Below, one piece after another: positions 6,296-15,274 of a stretch of DNA of 40,233 bases; the first letter of the stretch is position 1, and every line of letters begins with the position of its first letter. The stretch lies in the IMG/VR virus record IMGVR_UViG_3300010400_000033, positions 1-40,233 of that record, one strand, 5' to 3'. Made by a program: the position numbers and the translations under genes. Under the pieces are notes generated by a model. It was given only the letters and a program-made list of their open reading frames with translations, searched no databases and was not told the DNA's origin. The DNA is from a virus.

Positions 6296-7758
6296 GCAGA
6301 AAGATTAATACCTGTTGAAGAGTTTAGCAATGCCTCAAGAGCATTTATTTTAGCAATCAAATCAGCAAAGTTATTATTGATGTCTGCATCCGCCCCAGTT
6401 CCACTAATTGCCACCACTGTATTGTTCGCAGTTCCACCAGTGCTATCAGTAAGTTGACCAATGGCTGCGGCGCGTACGACTGGTGTTCCCCCATAAAAAG
6501 CAATCTTTGCAGCCGATCCGCTGGCCTCAATTGCAAATCCTTCTCTTTCCGCAGTGTCAAAGGCAGAAAATGTGACCTTGGCCTTACGCGTAGCATTTGT
6601 TGAATCTATCCAAGAAAGATTGATAGCACCTCTTTCTTTTATACTTGCCCCGGTTCCTGTGGAGTTTCCTTCAAAAAGGATTCTATTAGCATACGGTGAG
6701 AATGCAGCATCATTACTGGCAAAGGGCTCCGCTTCCATCCCGAGACAGGTCACGTAGTTCAAATTATTCGTACTCGGCCCGCGTCCACTTCCTGCACACT
6801 GGAATCCGAGATATGTATTATTTATACCTGTTGTGTTATAATAACCAGAAGAATGCCCAATACCAGTATTGAAGTTTGAAGTTGTCTGGCTATAGAGAGC
6901 ATTTGCACCATAAGCTGAATTATATGAGCCAGTAGAAAGATTATTCGCCGCATTTGCACCATTAATAGAATTTTCCGTACCAGTTGTGAGGTTTGGTGCA
7001 GCATTTGTAGCAATAAGCACATTGTTTCCTCCCGTAGTTACCTTTGCACCTGCTTTAAATCCAATTGCGATATTGCTATTAGCTGTAGTTAATAATTGTG
7101 CAGCTTCAGTTCCAATGATTGTATTATTTCCACCAGAAGTGATCCCGGCTCCTGCTGATTCACCGATACAAATATTACTAGCACCAGTGGTAATACTTGA
7201 TCCAGCAAAAGCCCCGAAAAGGCTATTTTGATTTCCTGAAGTAAGTGCACTGCCAGCACTAAAACCAAAAAGACTGTTATAACTTCCAGTGGAAACTAAG
7301 CCCGCAGAAGCACCAAACATTTCATTCTGAATGCCCGATCCTGTTCCGGGATTAGAAAATCTTAAGGTCGAAGTAACTCGTGCGCCAACAGTTCCTGCTG
7401 AATTCACAACCTGCCAAATATCCACTGTTTGTACTGAGAATGCTTTCAAAGTCAGAGCAGTTCTGTCTGCTGTTGGTGTGATTATATTTCGTGTAGAAGT
7501 GGTTGGAGAAAGAAAGATATATTGAGTATGTGGATCTCCAGAAGTAAGTCCAGCAAGAGTATTATGACTTATCCCTCCAGGAATAACGCTCGCACTTAGA
7601 ATTCCTGCCGAATAAGATAGATCAATAGTTGAAGTATCTACCACGGTTAGTCCAGGAAGCTCAGTTTGGCGCTGCCTTATTTTTGGGATTCCTCCGGTTT
7701 TACCAGTTGGCTCTGGTCTTTTTGGAGTCACCGAAGGTAAAGACGGAAGAAGTTCCAT
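6292..7758 (-). CDS. Tail fibre/adhesin with 17-residue repeats (488 aa)
   Basis: N-terminal 90 residues probably dock to the virion. Residues about 142-325 are some ten tandem 17-residue repeats of the type NQNSLFGAFAGSSITTG, the pattern of trimeric beta-roll adhesin heads (YadA/Hep_Hag-like) also found in phage receptor-binding fibres. A beta-rich region and a short helical C-terminus (LIAKINALEALLNS) follow, typical of a trimerisation tip. Expected to sit at the tail and bind the host surface. Start is directly at the stop of the upstream gene. Confidence 0.7.
   Translation of the reverse strand: MELLPSLPSVTPKRPEPTGKTGGIPKIRQRQTELPGLTVVDTSTIDLSYSAGILSASVIPGGISHNTLAGLTSGDPHTQYIFLSPTTSTRNIITPTADRTALTLKAFSVQTVDIWQVVNSAGTVGARVTSTLRFSNPGTGSGIQNEMFGASAGLVSTGSYNSLFGFSAGSALTSGNQNSLFGAFAGSSITTGASNICIGESAGAGITSGGNNTIIGTEAAQLLTTANSNIAIGFKAGAKVTTGGNNVLIATNAAPNLTTGTENSINGANAANNLSTGSYNSAYGANALYSQTTSNFNTGIGHSSGYYNTTGINNTYLGFQCAGSGRGPSTNNLNYVTCLGMEAEPFASNDAAFSPYANRILFEGNSTGTGASIKERGAINLSWIDSTNATRKAKVTFSAFDTAEREGFAIEASGSAAKIAFYGGTPVVRAAAIGQLTDSTGGTANNTVVAISGTGADADINNNFADLIAKINALEALLNSSTGINLSA
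6826..7335 (-). repeat. About ten 51-bp coding repeats in the fibre gene
   Basis: Each 51-bp unit encodes one 17-residue adhesin repeat with conserved N, IG, AG and TTG positions. The DNA copies have diverged, so they are old at the DNA level, but the repeat length is strictly kept. Repeat number may vary between relatives. Confidence 0.7.
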
Positions 7759-9200
7759 TAATAAATTTCAATTTTCGTAACTTCTGGAAAAGTGAGTCCA
7801 GAAGAAGTAAAAGCTAATTTAAACTGCAAATTTTGCGCACGCGTATAAATTCCATAGAGAATCTGATTTTGATTCGTGGAAGTCAAAGTCCCCAAAGAAG
7901 TATATGTACCCGTCTGATCAGCATCATACAGCACCTGAAGGCTTGTACTGGCTGGCAATGGATTCATATCAATCTTTACGCCTTTGATTAAATTCGGGAA
8001 TCCATTCGTGTCCACTTCGTAAATTTGACTTTCTACATAACCATTATTGGCTGTTGTAGTTGAGAGTGCTGCCACACCATAGCTGCTATTTTCATCAAAG
8101 CTAAAGAAATATTTATTCTGGAAAACTTTCAAGGCGCCGATTTTTACCTTGCTCTGTTCTCCACTGGGCAAGAGATTATCCAAAGATAATGCTCGCCCAT
8201 CTTTATTCCGAAGTCTGCCGAATTTGTAAATTCCATTCATATATCCAGTTGCATGAGAAACCAGACTCGTCCCAAAAATAAGATCATTGTTATAATTCTC
8301 CACTGCACTCGCATACATACGTGTATCTCCCGATTCAGCATCAATTGTCGGAACTGTTTTCAGTAAAAGAAAATCGGCCCCATTATAATAATAAATATCA
8401 ATCCCGCCTGGAGCCGGAGGAGTGGTATTCCGGGCAAAAAGAAAAAGAGTGTTATCAATCGTTTTTAAAGCTTGGCTGCCACCTACTGCGGAAATATCGA
8501 TAATAGCCTCTGGTTTCGTATCTACTCCGTCCCAGATGAATACAGTGGATTTTGAATTATCACTGGAAGTAGCGCTATCTCCACCACAAGCAATAGCCAA
8601 TCGATCATTGATGATTTCAATTTGCCGAATTCGATAACCAAGAGGAAGAACAAGTGCTTGGGCGGTAAATATTGCCGAAGTATCAATAGAAGAAATATAT
8701 CGTCCGTCACCAATGAAAAGTTTATCAAGATACCCCTTCATTGGCTTCCAGGAATCATCTTGAGCAGGAAGAGTACCGGCAAGTGTCGCAGTAAGATAAT
8801 TATCAACGTAGGTTGTTCCAGTGAGTCTTCCGACATTTGTCTTCGTTGCATAATAAAGAGCCCCGTTCCAGTGTACCATTGTAGGAGTATCGAGGAGTGC
8901 GGTCGTCCCAGAAAGCGTTCGGTCTACCGACCAAGTGGTGGTTGTCCTTTTGTATATTTTCGATCCATCAAAACCATAGAGCTTATCCGTACCATCCCCG
9001 TCAAAGTTATCTATCGCCGTAATGAATCCAGTTACCGCTGCCGTTGTTTCCGCAGTGGTGGAAACGCTTGGCCGCATAATTCCTGGTTTACTGAAAATAT
9101 CTACCCCGACGATTTTCTGAAATCCATTAGAAGATTGTTCTGTCGGATCATCGAGAATTCCTCCTGAAAAATCGGCGATAGTGATGAGTGGATTGGGCAT
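7758..9200 (-). CDS. Tail protein, probable beta-propeller or fibre-hub (480 aa)
   Basis: A 480-residue protein opening with DFSGGILDDPTEQ, a start typical of phage structural proteins, followed by beta-strand units of about 45-60 residues with recurrent KLYGFDGSKIYKR, LFIGDGRYISS and RLAIACGGD-like blades, as in WD/YVTN-type propellers. It lies between the repeat fibre and other tail proteins. A tail hub or stopper is the likely role; the family is not recognised. Confidence 0.55.
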   Translation of the reverse strand: MPNPLITIADFSGGILDDPTEQSSNGFQKIVGVDIFSKPGIMRPSVSTTAETTAAVTGFITAIDNFDGDGTDKLYGFDGSKIYKRTTTTWSVDRTLSGTTALLDTPTMVHWNGALYYATKTNVGRLTGTTYVDNYLTATLAGTLPAQDDSWKPMKGYLDKLFIGDGRYISSIDTSAIFTAQALVLPLGYRIRQIEIINDRLAIACGGDSATSSDNSKSTVFIWDGVDTKPEAIIDISAVGGSQALKTIDNTLFLFARNTTPPAPGGIDIYYYNGADFLLLKTVPTIDAESGDTRMYASAVENYNNDLIFGTSLVSHATGYMNGIYKFGRLRNKDGRALSLDNLLPSGEQSKVKIGALKVFQNKYFFSFDENSSYGVAALSTTTANNGYVESQIYEVDTNGFPNLIKGVKIDMNPLPASTSLQVLYDADQTGTYTSLGTLTSTNQNQILYGIYTRAQNLQFKLAFTSSGLTFPEVTKIEIY

Positions 9201-9208
9201 GGCATAGG

Positions 9209-9397
9209 TTAATACTTATTGGCATTGGAACGGGCTATTGCTACGGCCTGCATGATTTTCGCTCTTTCAGGGGTAATGTGCATATTTCTTGCCATTGTCA
9301 TCATGCCCTTTTTCCGAGTTTTTCCCGGTTTTGTATGCACTAGTTCACGGATATTCTTTCCGATTATAGCCGAAGATTTTCCAGAAAGAAGTGGCAT
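9209..9397 (-). CDS. Small basic structural-region protein (62 aa)
   Basis: ATG at 9397 shares a base with the stop of the upstream gene (TGATG). Basic and Met-rich, with a central KPGKTRKKG patch and a C-terminal helix (ERAKIMQAVAIARSNA). Similar small basic proteins occur among virion genes of podoviruses; the role is unknown. Confidence 0.5.
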   Translation of the reverse strand: MPLLSGKSSAIIGKNIRELVHTKPGKTRKKGMMTMARNMHITPERAKIMQAVAIARSNANKY

Positions 9398-9810
9398 CAA
9401 AAGGTGAAAAGATTTGTCCCGTTAGAATAAATCTGTAAACTTCCATAATCTGAGTCGATGGTTTTAGTTAAACCCCCATCAATTGTTACCCCATCCTCTG
9501 TTATAATTGTAATGTTATTTGCTGAAGCATTTCCAGATTCATCTTTAATAACCAATTTAAAGCCTTGTTTATCAATAAGTTGATTATTCAAAGTAATTGT
9601 CACTGCTTCTGTAGCATTTACTCCTAGAATATTATGTTGTCCGTAAGCAGTATGGGCATTTCCAGAAACATTTCCATATTGCTGTATAATAGCCCCTGGA
9701 TGTAATTCCATAAAAAGATTACATATTCCGTTCGGAATATCTATTTCCATGGAATCCTCAAAAATTTTCAAAATACCGGTGGTGTCATCTCTTTCAACTA
9801 AAACTGACAT
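9397..9810 (-). CDS. Probable tail/baseplate beta protein (137 aa)
   Basis: Start at the ATG at 9810, preceded by a T-rich tract; the longer upstream reading gives an implausible hydrophobic N-terminus. The protein is beta-rich with SGNASANNITIITEDGVTIDGG, a pattern of phage fibre and spike tips. It directly follows a large fibre gene and overlaps the next gene by TGATG. Confidence 0.55.
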   Translation of the reverse strand: MSVLVERDDTTGILKIFEDSMEIDIPNGICNLFMELHPGAIIQQYGNVSGNAHTAYGQHNILGVNATEAVTITLNNQLIDKQGFKLVIKDESGNASANNITIITEDGVTIDGGLTKTIDSDYGSLQIYSNGTNLFTF

Positions 9811-9829
9811 ATAAAAAAAGAAAAATAAT

Positions 9830-11011
9830 TTAAAAAGTAGTAATAGCAATACGTTTCCAGGTGTTAGTAGCCACGCAAATATAAATAAAATTCGAATCAT
9901 AAGTAATCGTTCCGGCAACTCCAACTGAGCTCGAAAGAAGAGGTGCATTACTACTAATCACCAAGGGGTTCAACATATTTATAGTTGTAGCTGAAGAAAG
10001 TTCCAGATCACCACCTTCTGTCATATAAATAAATCCTCCGGTTGGGGTTCCAATTGAACAATCCTGTCCTGTATCAGAAATAATTCCCGTACCCCCGAAT
10101 AGCTTCATTTCTGTATTTGCCAAGCCCATTAATTTTGTGATCGATCCAGATTGAGAAACATAAAAATTAAGCTTTCCGGCCTCCGCTCCTGCTCCATCGC
10201 CTAGTATTTCCTGTTCAATACGTGCAAATTCCTTCTTTGCGGCTGCATCATTATTAGCATTGAACTGAATCAATCCAGTTACGTCTGAATTGGCTGGACT
10301 CGCGGAGTTATGATAGAGCGAAAGAGACGGACCAGTAGCGCCAGCACTGGTGGAAATAGTTTCTATGTCTCCGGTATCACTCAGAGTTGCCGAAGAATTC
10401 TGAATCAGTTTCCCAGTTGTCCCATCATATCGAGTAATTGCATTGTCAGTGGCACTTCCTGGCCCAACCACATCACCAGTACTTGATCCATCCGCCCCCT
10501 TATCTCCGGTTGCTAAAAAAAGAATAGAAATATTCTCATTATTAGAAAGTGTCGTTAGATTTCCTGAAATATAAGTAATTGTAAATCGATCATAAGTACC
10601 ACTATCAGTAATGCTTCCGGTAATTTGGAAAAGGACATATTTGGTTGGATCACTTGTTTCGGTAATTTTAATTTTTCCTTTTACTGTTGAAGTAGAATCA
10701 TCCCAAGTAGCGAGTTCCGCTGCTAAGCTGTTGGAATCATTATCCGTTTCCGAAATATAGAGAACCGTAGCAGAAGAGAAAGTGGCATTATTGAATTTCA
10801 ATTTTCCGCTGCCAGGATCACTAGCCGCTGTATTCGTATTGAATTGATACAAAAATCCGGCATTTCGTCCATCTGCGCCAGCGGTAGTGCTTTCCACCAA
10901 AACCCGCCCCGTATTTGGATTAATTTTCAACGGAAGAGGTGTTACCCCATCGGCAGAGCTTACTCCTAAAATCCCGGCGACCCGATTGTCATCATGTTGC
11001 GCATTTGTCAT
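9830..11011 (-). CDS. Tail fibre-like protein (393 aa)
   Basis: Beta-rich and Ser/Thr/Gly/Asn-rich. It contains DVVGPGSATDNAITRYDG, a segment common in phage and prophage tail fibre proteins. The N-terminus (MTNAQHDDNRV) matches those of the next two genes, suggesting a shared attachment peptide. The C-terminus has a triple-beta type segment (GVAGTITYDSNFIYICVATN) often seen in fibre tips. Overlaps its upstream neighbour by ATGA. Confidence 0.65.
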   Translation of the reverse strand: MTNAQHDDNRVAGILGVSSADGVTPLPLKINPNTGRVLVESTTAGADGRNAGFLYQFNTNTAASDPGSGKLKFNNATFSSATVLYISETDNDSNSLAAELATWDDSTSTVKGKIKITETSDPTKYVLFQITGSITDSGTYDRFTITYISGNLTTLSNNENISILFLATGDKGADGSSTGDVVGPGSATDNAITRYDGTTGKLIQNSSATLSDTGDIETISTSAGATGPSLSLYHNSASPANSDVTGLIQFNANNDAAAKKEFARIEQEILGDGAGAEAGKLNFYVSQSGSITKLMGLANTEMKLFGGTGIISDTGQDCSIGTPTGGFIYMTEGGDLELSSATTINMLNPLVISSNAPLLSSSVGVAGTITYDSNFIYICVATNTWKRIAITTF

Positions 11012-11289
11012 GGAAATTCTACTAAAAGGGCTCCGTTTGGAGAAATTAAGAGCGGGGCAATTGTTGTGGTAAAAATACTCTCGGTTCGACCATAACTTAC
11101 CGGAATACGATTTCGATCCCTAGGGATTATCGATCCTCCAAGTGTAACTGTGAGCCCTTCATTAGCAATTGATACCTTAAGACTCCCTGTAGCTGGATTT
11201 ATTTGCGCCAAAGTGATTTGCGTGGCATCCGTGGAATTCTTTCCAATTAAAGTTCTGACCCGATTTTGATCTCTTTTAGCGTTGCTCAT
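11008..11289 (-). CDS. Small tail-associated beta protein (93 aa)
   Basis: N-terminus MSNAKRDQNRVRTLIGKNS and a following INPATGSLKVSI are close to the same stretch of the 393-residue fibre, so it looks like the N-terminal docking domain without the shaft. Coupled to both neighbours by ATGA overlaps. Probably a virion-bound adaptor or short fibre. Confidence 0.55.
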   Translation of the reverse strand: MSNAKRDQNRVRTLIGKNSTDATQITLAQINPATGSLKVSIANEGLTVTLGGSIIPRDRNRIPVSYGRTESIFTTTIAPLLISPNGALLVEFP

Positions 11290-11633
11290 ACGAGAACAAA
11301 GAAAAATTGGGTAACGGCATCAGAGCCGCCGTGTCTCTTTAAATACACGGTGTCAAGTCCCGCTACCGGGATTCTCAGCGGATTCGTGGCTGCTCCTAAA
11401 TACACAAAATACTGCGCCATACCAGTCACTTCGGAAATCCTCAGATCATTATCAACATCGGTAATCACCATCTCTACGGCATTCGATGGCACTGTAATGG
11501 CCACTTCTGCACTGGAAACCGTGAGCGGTGATGTTTTGGCCGAAACCGAGACATCTGCTGTGACAAAAGAATTGGCCATCGGAAGTGGCACTCTATTATC
11601 ATCTCGTGCCAATTGTCCGTAATTTTTAGCCAT
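11286..11633 (-). CDS. Small tail-associated beta protein (115 aa)
   Basis: A beta-sandwich-like protein (VTADVSVSAKTSPLTVSS) that again carries the RDDNRV element near its N-terminus, linking it to the two fibre-like genes downstream. Overlaps its upstream coiled-coil neighbour by 8 bases. Likely a minor virion protein. Confidence 0.5.
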   Translation of the reverse strand: MAKNYGQLARDDNRVPLPMANSFVTADVSVSAKTSPLTVSSAEVAITVPSNAVEMVITDVDNDLRISEVTGMAQYFVYLGAATNPLRIPVAGLDTVYLKRHGGSDAVTQFFFVLV

Positions 11634-12240
11634 GGGAAAGAGAAAAATGTTTTTGCGCGTTTAAAAGAGTTGCCCATTGGTCTTTGATTTTTTCCTCCTG
11701 ATCCTGAATCCATTTCTTCTTCCCTTCAAAAAGATTCCGGGATATTTCCGCCAACTTTATTTTTTCCTCAGCAATCCGCTCCTTCTCAATGACAATCTTG
11801 AACTTTGTTTCATACTGTGCATCCTTTTGGCGATTCTGCCCTTCTATCTCTTGGAGCAAACGGGAGAAATTCTCCTGTTCTACACTAAGCCCTTTTTTTG
11901 CCTCTCTGGCGCGTTTTAATTCCTTCTGAGCATCTTCCATCATTGAGAGAACAGAACGCTCTTTGGCGGCGATTTCAAGGGCTTGGTTTTCACCATCCTT
12001 TTCCTTTTTGGAAATTTCTACTTCTTTCTTCTGGATTTCCAGAGATTTGATTTTCACTTCTTTTTCTTTCTCCTGTAAATCCTGAATCTCTTTCTGGCGA
12101 GATTTCAGTTCGAGGTCATATTTCTCCTGTACTTCTTTGATTTTCGCAGTGATCTTTTGTTCTTCTTGGGAAATAAATTCGGAAAAATCTTCTTCGATCC
12201 TTTTCTTACGCGCCAAAATCGTATTGATCTCCCGCTCCAA
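11626..12240 (-). CDS. Long coiled-coil protein (204 aa), TTG start or frameshifted
   Basis: Almost continuous charged coiled coil (Glu/Lys/Gln heptads) over 200 residues. The only in-frame start is TTG at 12240, with no pyrimidine tract. The frame stays open upstream and encodes more coiled coil, and the 23-residue ORF at 12258-12329 encodes a matching coiled-coil N-terminus in another frame. Together they look like one gene broken by a frameshift. Possible roles: scaffold-like, minor tail or core protein. Confidence 0.5.
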   Translation of the reverse strand: MEREINTILARKKRIEEDFSEFISQEEQKITAKIKEVQEKYDLELKSRQKEIQDLQEKEKEVKIKSLEIQKKEVEISKKEKDGENQALEIAAKERSVLSMMEDAQKELKRAREAKKGLSVEQENFSRLLQEIEGQNRQKDAQYETKFKIVIEKERIAEEKIKLAEISRNLFEGKKKWIQDQEEKIKDQWATLLNAQKHFSLSHG

Positions 12241-12257
12241 TGTGGCTTTGAGGTCTT

Positions 12258-12329
12258 CTAAGTGATTACCTGAATCTCAAGTTCTCCTAACTGCCGCTGA
12301 AGGGAGAGCAGATACGTTTCTTCATTCAT
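12258..12329 (-). pseudogene. Mini-ORF, probable frameshifted N-terminus of the coiled-coil gene
   Basis: ATG at 12329 overlaps the upstream stop (ATGA), the normal coupling signal of this operon, and reads 23 residues (LLSLQRQLGELEIQ) before a TAG at 12258. About 20 bases on, the coiled-coil gene continues in another frame. Either an indel has split one gene or a programmed frameshift joins the two. Confidence 0.4.
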
Positions 12330-12793
12330 TGCATTTCGGCTAAAAGTTTCTTCCGTCCCTTCACATGAGCGTTCTTAATTCCTTTTTCCTTGGCTTTGGC
12401 GCGGAGTTCCTCTAAAGGAAGATTCTCCAAAGGCACATCGGCGCTCGGCGTATTCACTGGCGTATTCACCACATCGGCAACCACTGGTGTTTCTTTCTCT
12501 TCGACTTTGGCATTTTTCCCGCCATCAAGCAGAAGATCCATAGCACTTTTCAGATCTTCAATGACCATTACTTTGGCTGTTCTCTTTCCCGAAGAATCAA
12601 TGAGATCGTCAAACATCTTCCGTTCGCCATGAATGAGTATCCATTCGGCTAAATGCTTGGCTCCATGTTCCGCCAGAAACGTCGGATAAGTCTCCGTTTC
12701 TCCGGCTTTCAGAGTGTATTCCTGTTTATCCCAGGCGAAAGTAAAATCTTGATTCGTGATATTCGTAAGCGTGCGGGTGGATTTGTAATCCAT
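12326..12793 (-). CDS. Head/tail-region protein with SAP/HeH-like C-terminus (155 aa)
   Basis: The ATG at 12793 is chosen because a T-rich tract precedes it; the longer reading adds a spurious hydrophobic leader. Residues 1-75 are beta-rich (FTFAWDKQEYTLKAGETETY). The C-terminal 33 residues (LEELRAKAKEKGIKNA.. KGRKKLLAEM) match the HeH/SAP helix-extension-helix pattern seen in small phage head and neck proteins and in nucleic-acid binders. Confidence 0.55.
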   Translation of the reverse strand: MDYKSTRTLTNITNQDFTFAWDKQEYTLKAGETETYPTFLAEHGAKHLAEWILIHGERKMFDDLIDSSGKRTAKVMVIEDLKSAMDLLLDGGKNAKVEEKETPVVADVVNTPVNTPSADVPLENLPLEELRAKAKEKGIKNAHVKGRKKLLAEMQ

Positions 12794-12858
12794 AAAAATA
12801 AGAAAGAAAATTAAAAGTTCATTCAAGGGGCTATAGAGCCCCTTTTTGAGCCGTTAAT

Positions 12859-13347
12859 TTATACACAATCGAGCATGACCGCTACGGTGTTATTCGCGTC
12901 TACGTCAGCCGTAGTCGCTACACCATAAGGCTTGTAGGTTGTGGCGGTACCAGCGGCAACGCTATCCACTACCGCATCGGTAGAAGACTGAATCACCGTG
13001 TCACCGGCAGCAATATCATCGTCACCATTAGTAAGAACGGTGGCATGATACCCGGCGCACTGAATCCAGCCATAACTACCGGAAGCAATCGCGCCAACAC
13101 CAACACCGGAGGGCTGTCCTCTTTTGGCTGAAGCTACCGTTGTATGAATTTCTCTCTTATAGAGATCAGAATACATACACGGCGTGCCATTAGCCACGGT
13201 AGCATTGGCGAGCACATAGCGATACTTCTTCATCCCAGTAGTAACGTCGAGTTCATCACGAATAGTACCGAGAGGATATTTGGCGGTGGTGGATGAGTCG
13301 GTGACCGCATCCTGCCATGCCCGACTTTGAAGATGTCCAACAGACAT
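12859..13347 (-). CDS. Head decoration-like protein (162 aa)
   Basis: A 162-residue beta-rich protein with Gly, Ala and Val blocks (GVGVGAIASGSYGWIQCAGYHATVL, broken by loops) and the pattern AAGDTVIQSS typical of capsid-decoration proteins (DUF2190/gpD-like). A role in stabilising the capsid is likely by fold and by location three genes before the capsid in map order, but homology was not tested. Confidence 0.5.
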   Translation of the reverse strand: MSVGHLQSRAWQDAVTDSSTTAKYPLGTIRDELDVTTGMKKYRYVLANATVANGTPCMYSDLYKREIHTTVASAKRGQPSGVGVGAIASGSYGWIQCAGYHATVLTNGDDDIAAGDTVIQSSTDAVVDSVAAGTATTYKPYGVATTADVDANNTVAVMLDCV

Positions 13348-13370
13348 AAGAAAAAATTAAAGAGTGAAAA

Positions 13371-14192
13371 TTAAGTAGTTGAGGTTCCCAGGGAATAGAG
13401 CGTATATGCTTCGGAAGAAGCAGTGACGTTATCTAATCTCACCAGAAACCGTTTACAATTATTTTGAGCAATAGTAGCGGTACCGACGATAGTACAATTC
13501 GTACCAGCAGTAACCGTTATTGTTTCGCTGGCATCTGCTGTATTGACGATTTCAAATTCAAATGAAGTACCTACAGGACAACCAGGGAAAGCTGCGACCA
13601 AAAGAGCCGCCGTAGGTGTGACATCACTCCGTCCAGCCCCATTCGGGTCACGGAGAATGAGTCCACCCTTCAGCATAGCTGCGGTATAAGTGAGTGCTCC
13701 GGCGGTAGTATCAGTTGTTACGGTGAGTTTTGTTGGAACACCGAGCCCGCTGATAACTGTAGAATACGGTACACCTGTTCCTTTTGGGGTGAGATTGATA
13801 CCGATGTTGGTATCTCCACCAGATGCGGCAATGGACGGATTCGTAGCAGTTGCTGCCGAGGAAACAGTGAATTCATTCACCGCTGAGGCAACATCTGGAA
13901 GAATAAGAAGCTCACGGCCTTTTGTACCAGACCATAAAGTAATTCCACCAGTGCCTTTGGAAGTAACATCCATTCCGACATTGGTATCATCACCGATAAC
14001 GGAAAGGAGAGGATTTGTTCCAGTGGCGGCATTTGCCACTTCAAAATTGTTCACTGCCGAAGCAACGGTGTCTCCAGTAAGAAGTTCATTTCCATTCGCA
14101 TCGGTTAAACTTCCGATATCGGAGATGGGGATATTATCCAGAACACCGCCATATTTTGCTGCCGGGAGATAGTTTTTTACACTGATAGCCAT
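13371..14192 (-). CDS. Minor structural protein with an internal duplication (273 aa)
   Basis: Two tandem copies of a unit of about 45 residues (VASAVNNFEVANAATGTNP.. then VASAVNEFTVSSAATATNP.., each ending DTN(V/I)G followed by KGTG) are followed by a beta-rich domain of about 120 residues. It lies immediately after the major capsid gene in transcription order and is probably a capsid-surface or fibre-like decoration. Confidence 0.5.
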   Translation of the reverse strand: MAISVKNYLPAAKYGGVLDNIPISDIGSLTDANGNELLTGDTVASAVNNFEVANAATGTNPLLSVIGDDTNVGMDVTSKGTGGITLWSGTKGRELLILPDVASAVNEFTVSSAATATNPSIAASGGDTNIGINLTPKGTGVPYSTVISGLGVPTKLTVTTDTTAGALTYTAAMLKGGLILRDPNGAGRSDVTPTAALLVAAFPGCPVGTSFEFEIVNTADASETITVTAGTNCTIVGTATIAQNNCKRFLVRLDNVTASSEAYTLYSLGTSTT

Positions 14193-14213
14193 GGTAATAA
14201 GGGGTTAAAGAAA

Positions 14214-15266
14214 TTAAACGCCCGTAATACCGAGCAAAACACCCGAACGATTCGGGTTTTTATTGATGAGTTCTCCGTAAAGAATGAATTGACCCGTACG
14301 CGCATCCTGGTTCGTTGGACGCTTCCAGTCTGTCCAAGAGAATACCGGGACTTCATGACCAGCCTCCGAATAAACCCCTTCAATTACATTAGAACCAGAA
14401 CCAACCATCGTATTCTCAGGATGTGGTAAGGAAACCCATTTGAGATAGTTCATATTCAGGAAATACATATATCCTGAAGAACATTTCTCATCAGCCACAA
14501 TCGGCGCACCCCGATAGAACAGGGCATCAAAGCCGATTTCGCCTTTGAGAGCAGAGCGATTCTGAGCTGAGCCATCCATAGTTACCTGACGATATCCATC
14601 GACATTGGTCACTACAGTCGGCTGAGTCAAAGATTCATAGTAATTCCAGACGGTCTCAGTTGTTACGATAAGATCAGGGCGGTCTGTTCCAACCTTGCAG
14701 GAATTGTACATGGTACCCATTCCCGAAAGCGTCAGATTTCCCACAGAAGCAGTACGATTCGCTTTAATGGTCGTATACGTCGAACGAAGAAGTCCGCCAT
14801 AAGTAGCTGTGACCGTTCCATCATCGACTGCGGCCTTGAGACCAGAGAAATCAGCACCGCCATTTCCCGTTCCATCGGAATAGAAAATGGTACCAATACC
14901 ATCGGCCATGGAATTCTTGGCCATTTCCATCTGAGATTCAATCACGTTAATAACACCTTCTTGTCCTTTATTCACCGCAATTTCCAAATTGGAAAGTGTG
15001 ACAGACTGATAGTAGGCTTTCGGTGAGAACGACATGATATTCGTCAAATTCTGCCGTTGCGTACTAAACGTGTCATACGGATTAAAAGAACCACCGGCAG
15101 TAGAAGCCGATGTTTGGATCGGTTGCACATAGGTTGTACCTCTCCAGGGAATTGGATTTCCGAGGAGTTTTAAACAGAGCACATTACTCGCTAGAACGGT
15201 GTCCACAATATTCGGAACAACGTATCTTTGGGTAATATCTGTTAAGAAATTATCAAATGTAGCCAT
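14214..15266 (-). CDS. Major capsid protein, HK97-fold type (350 aa)
   Basis: Length, position between scaffold and decoration genes, and order of elements fit an HK97-fold coat: an N-arm, a long spine-helix region (residues about 90-130, EIAVNKGQEGVINVIESQ), and the P-domain/A-domain region with DRPDLIVTTETVWNYYESL and GAPIVADEKCSSGYMYFLN, motifs common in phage coats of this class. It is preceded by a T-rich tract before the ATG and follows the scaffold gene by 8 bases. Confidence 0.85.
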   Translation of the reverse strand: MATFDNFLTDITQRYVVPNIVDTVLASNVLCLKLLGNPIPWRGTTYVQPIQTSASTAGGSFNPYDTFSTQRQNLTNIMSFSPKAYYQSVTLSNLEIAVNKGQEGVINVIESQMEMAKNSMADGIGTIFYSDGTGNGGADFSGLKAAVDDGTVTATYGGLLRSTYTTIKANRTASVGNLTLSGMGTMYNSCKVGTDRPDLIVTTETVWNYYESLTQPTVVTNVDGYRQVTMDGSAQNRSALKGEIGFDALFYRGAPIVADEKCSSGYMYFLNMNYLKWVSLPHPENTMVGSGSNVIEGVYSEAGHEVPVFSWTDWKRPTNQDARTGQFILYGELINKNPNRSGVLLGITGV

Positions 15267-15274
15267 AAAAAAAG

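Noticed and set aside
8622-9167. Rightward frame of 181 codons across the tail protein
   Set aside because: Antisense to a well-supported structural gene; the product is Cys/Arg/Ser rich with no domain.
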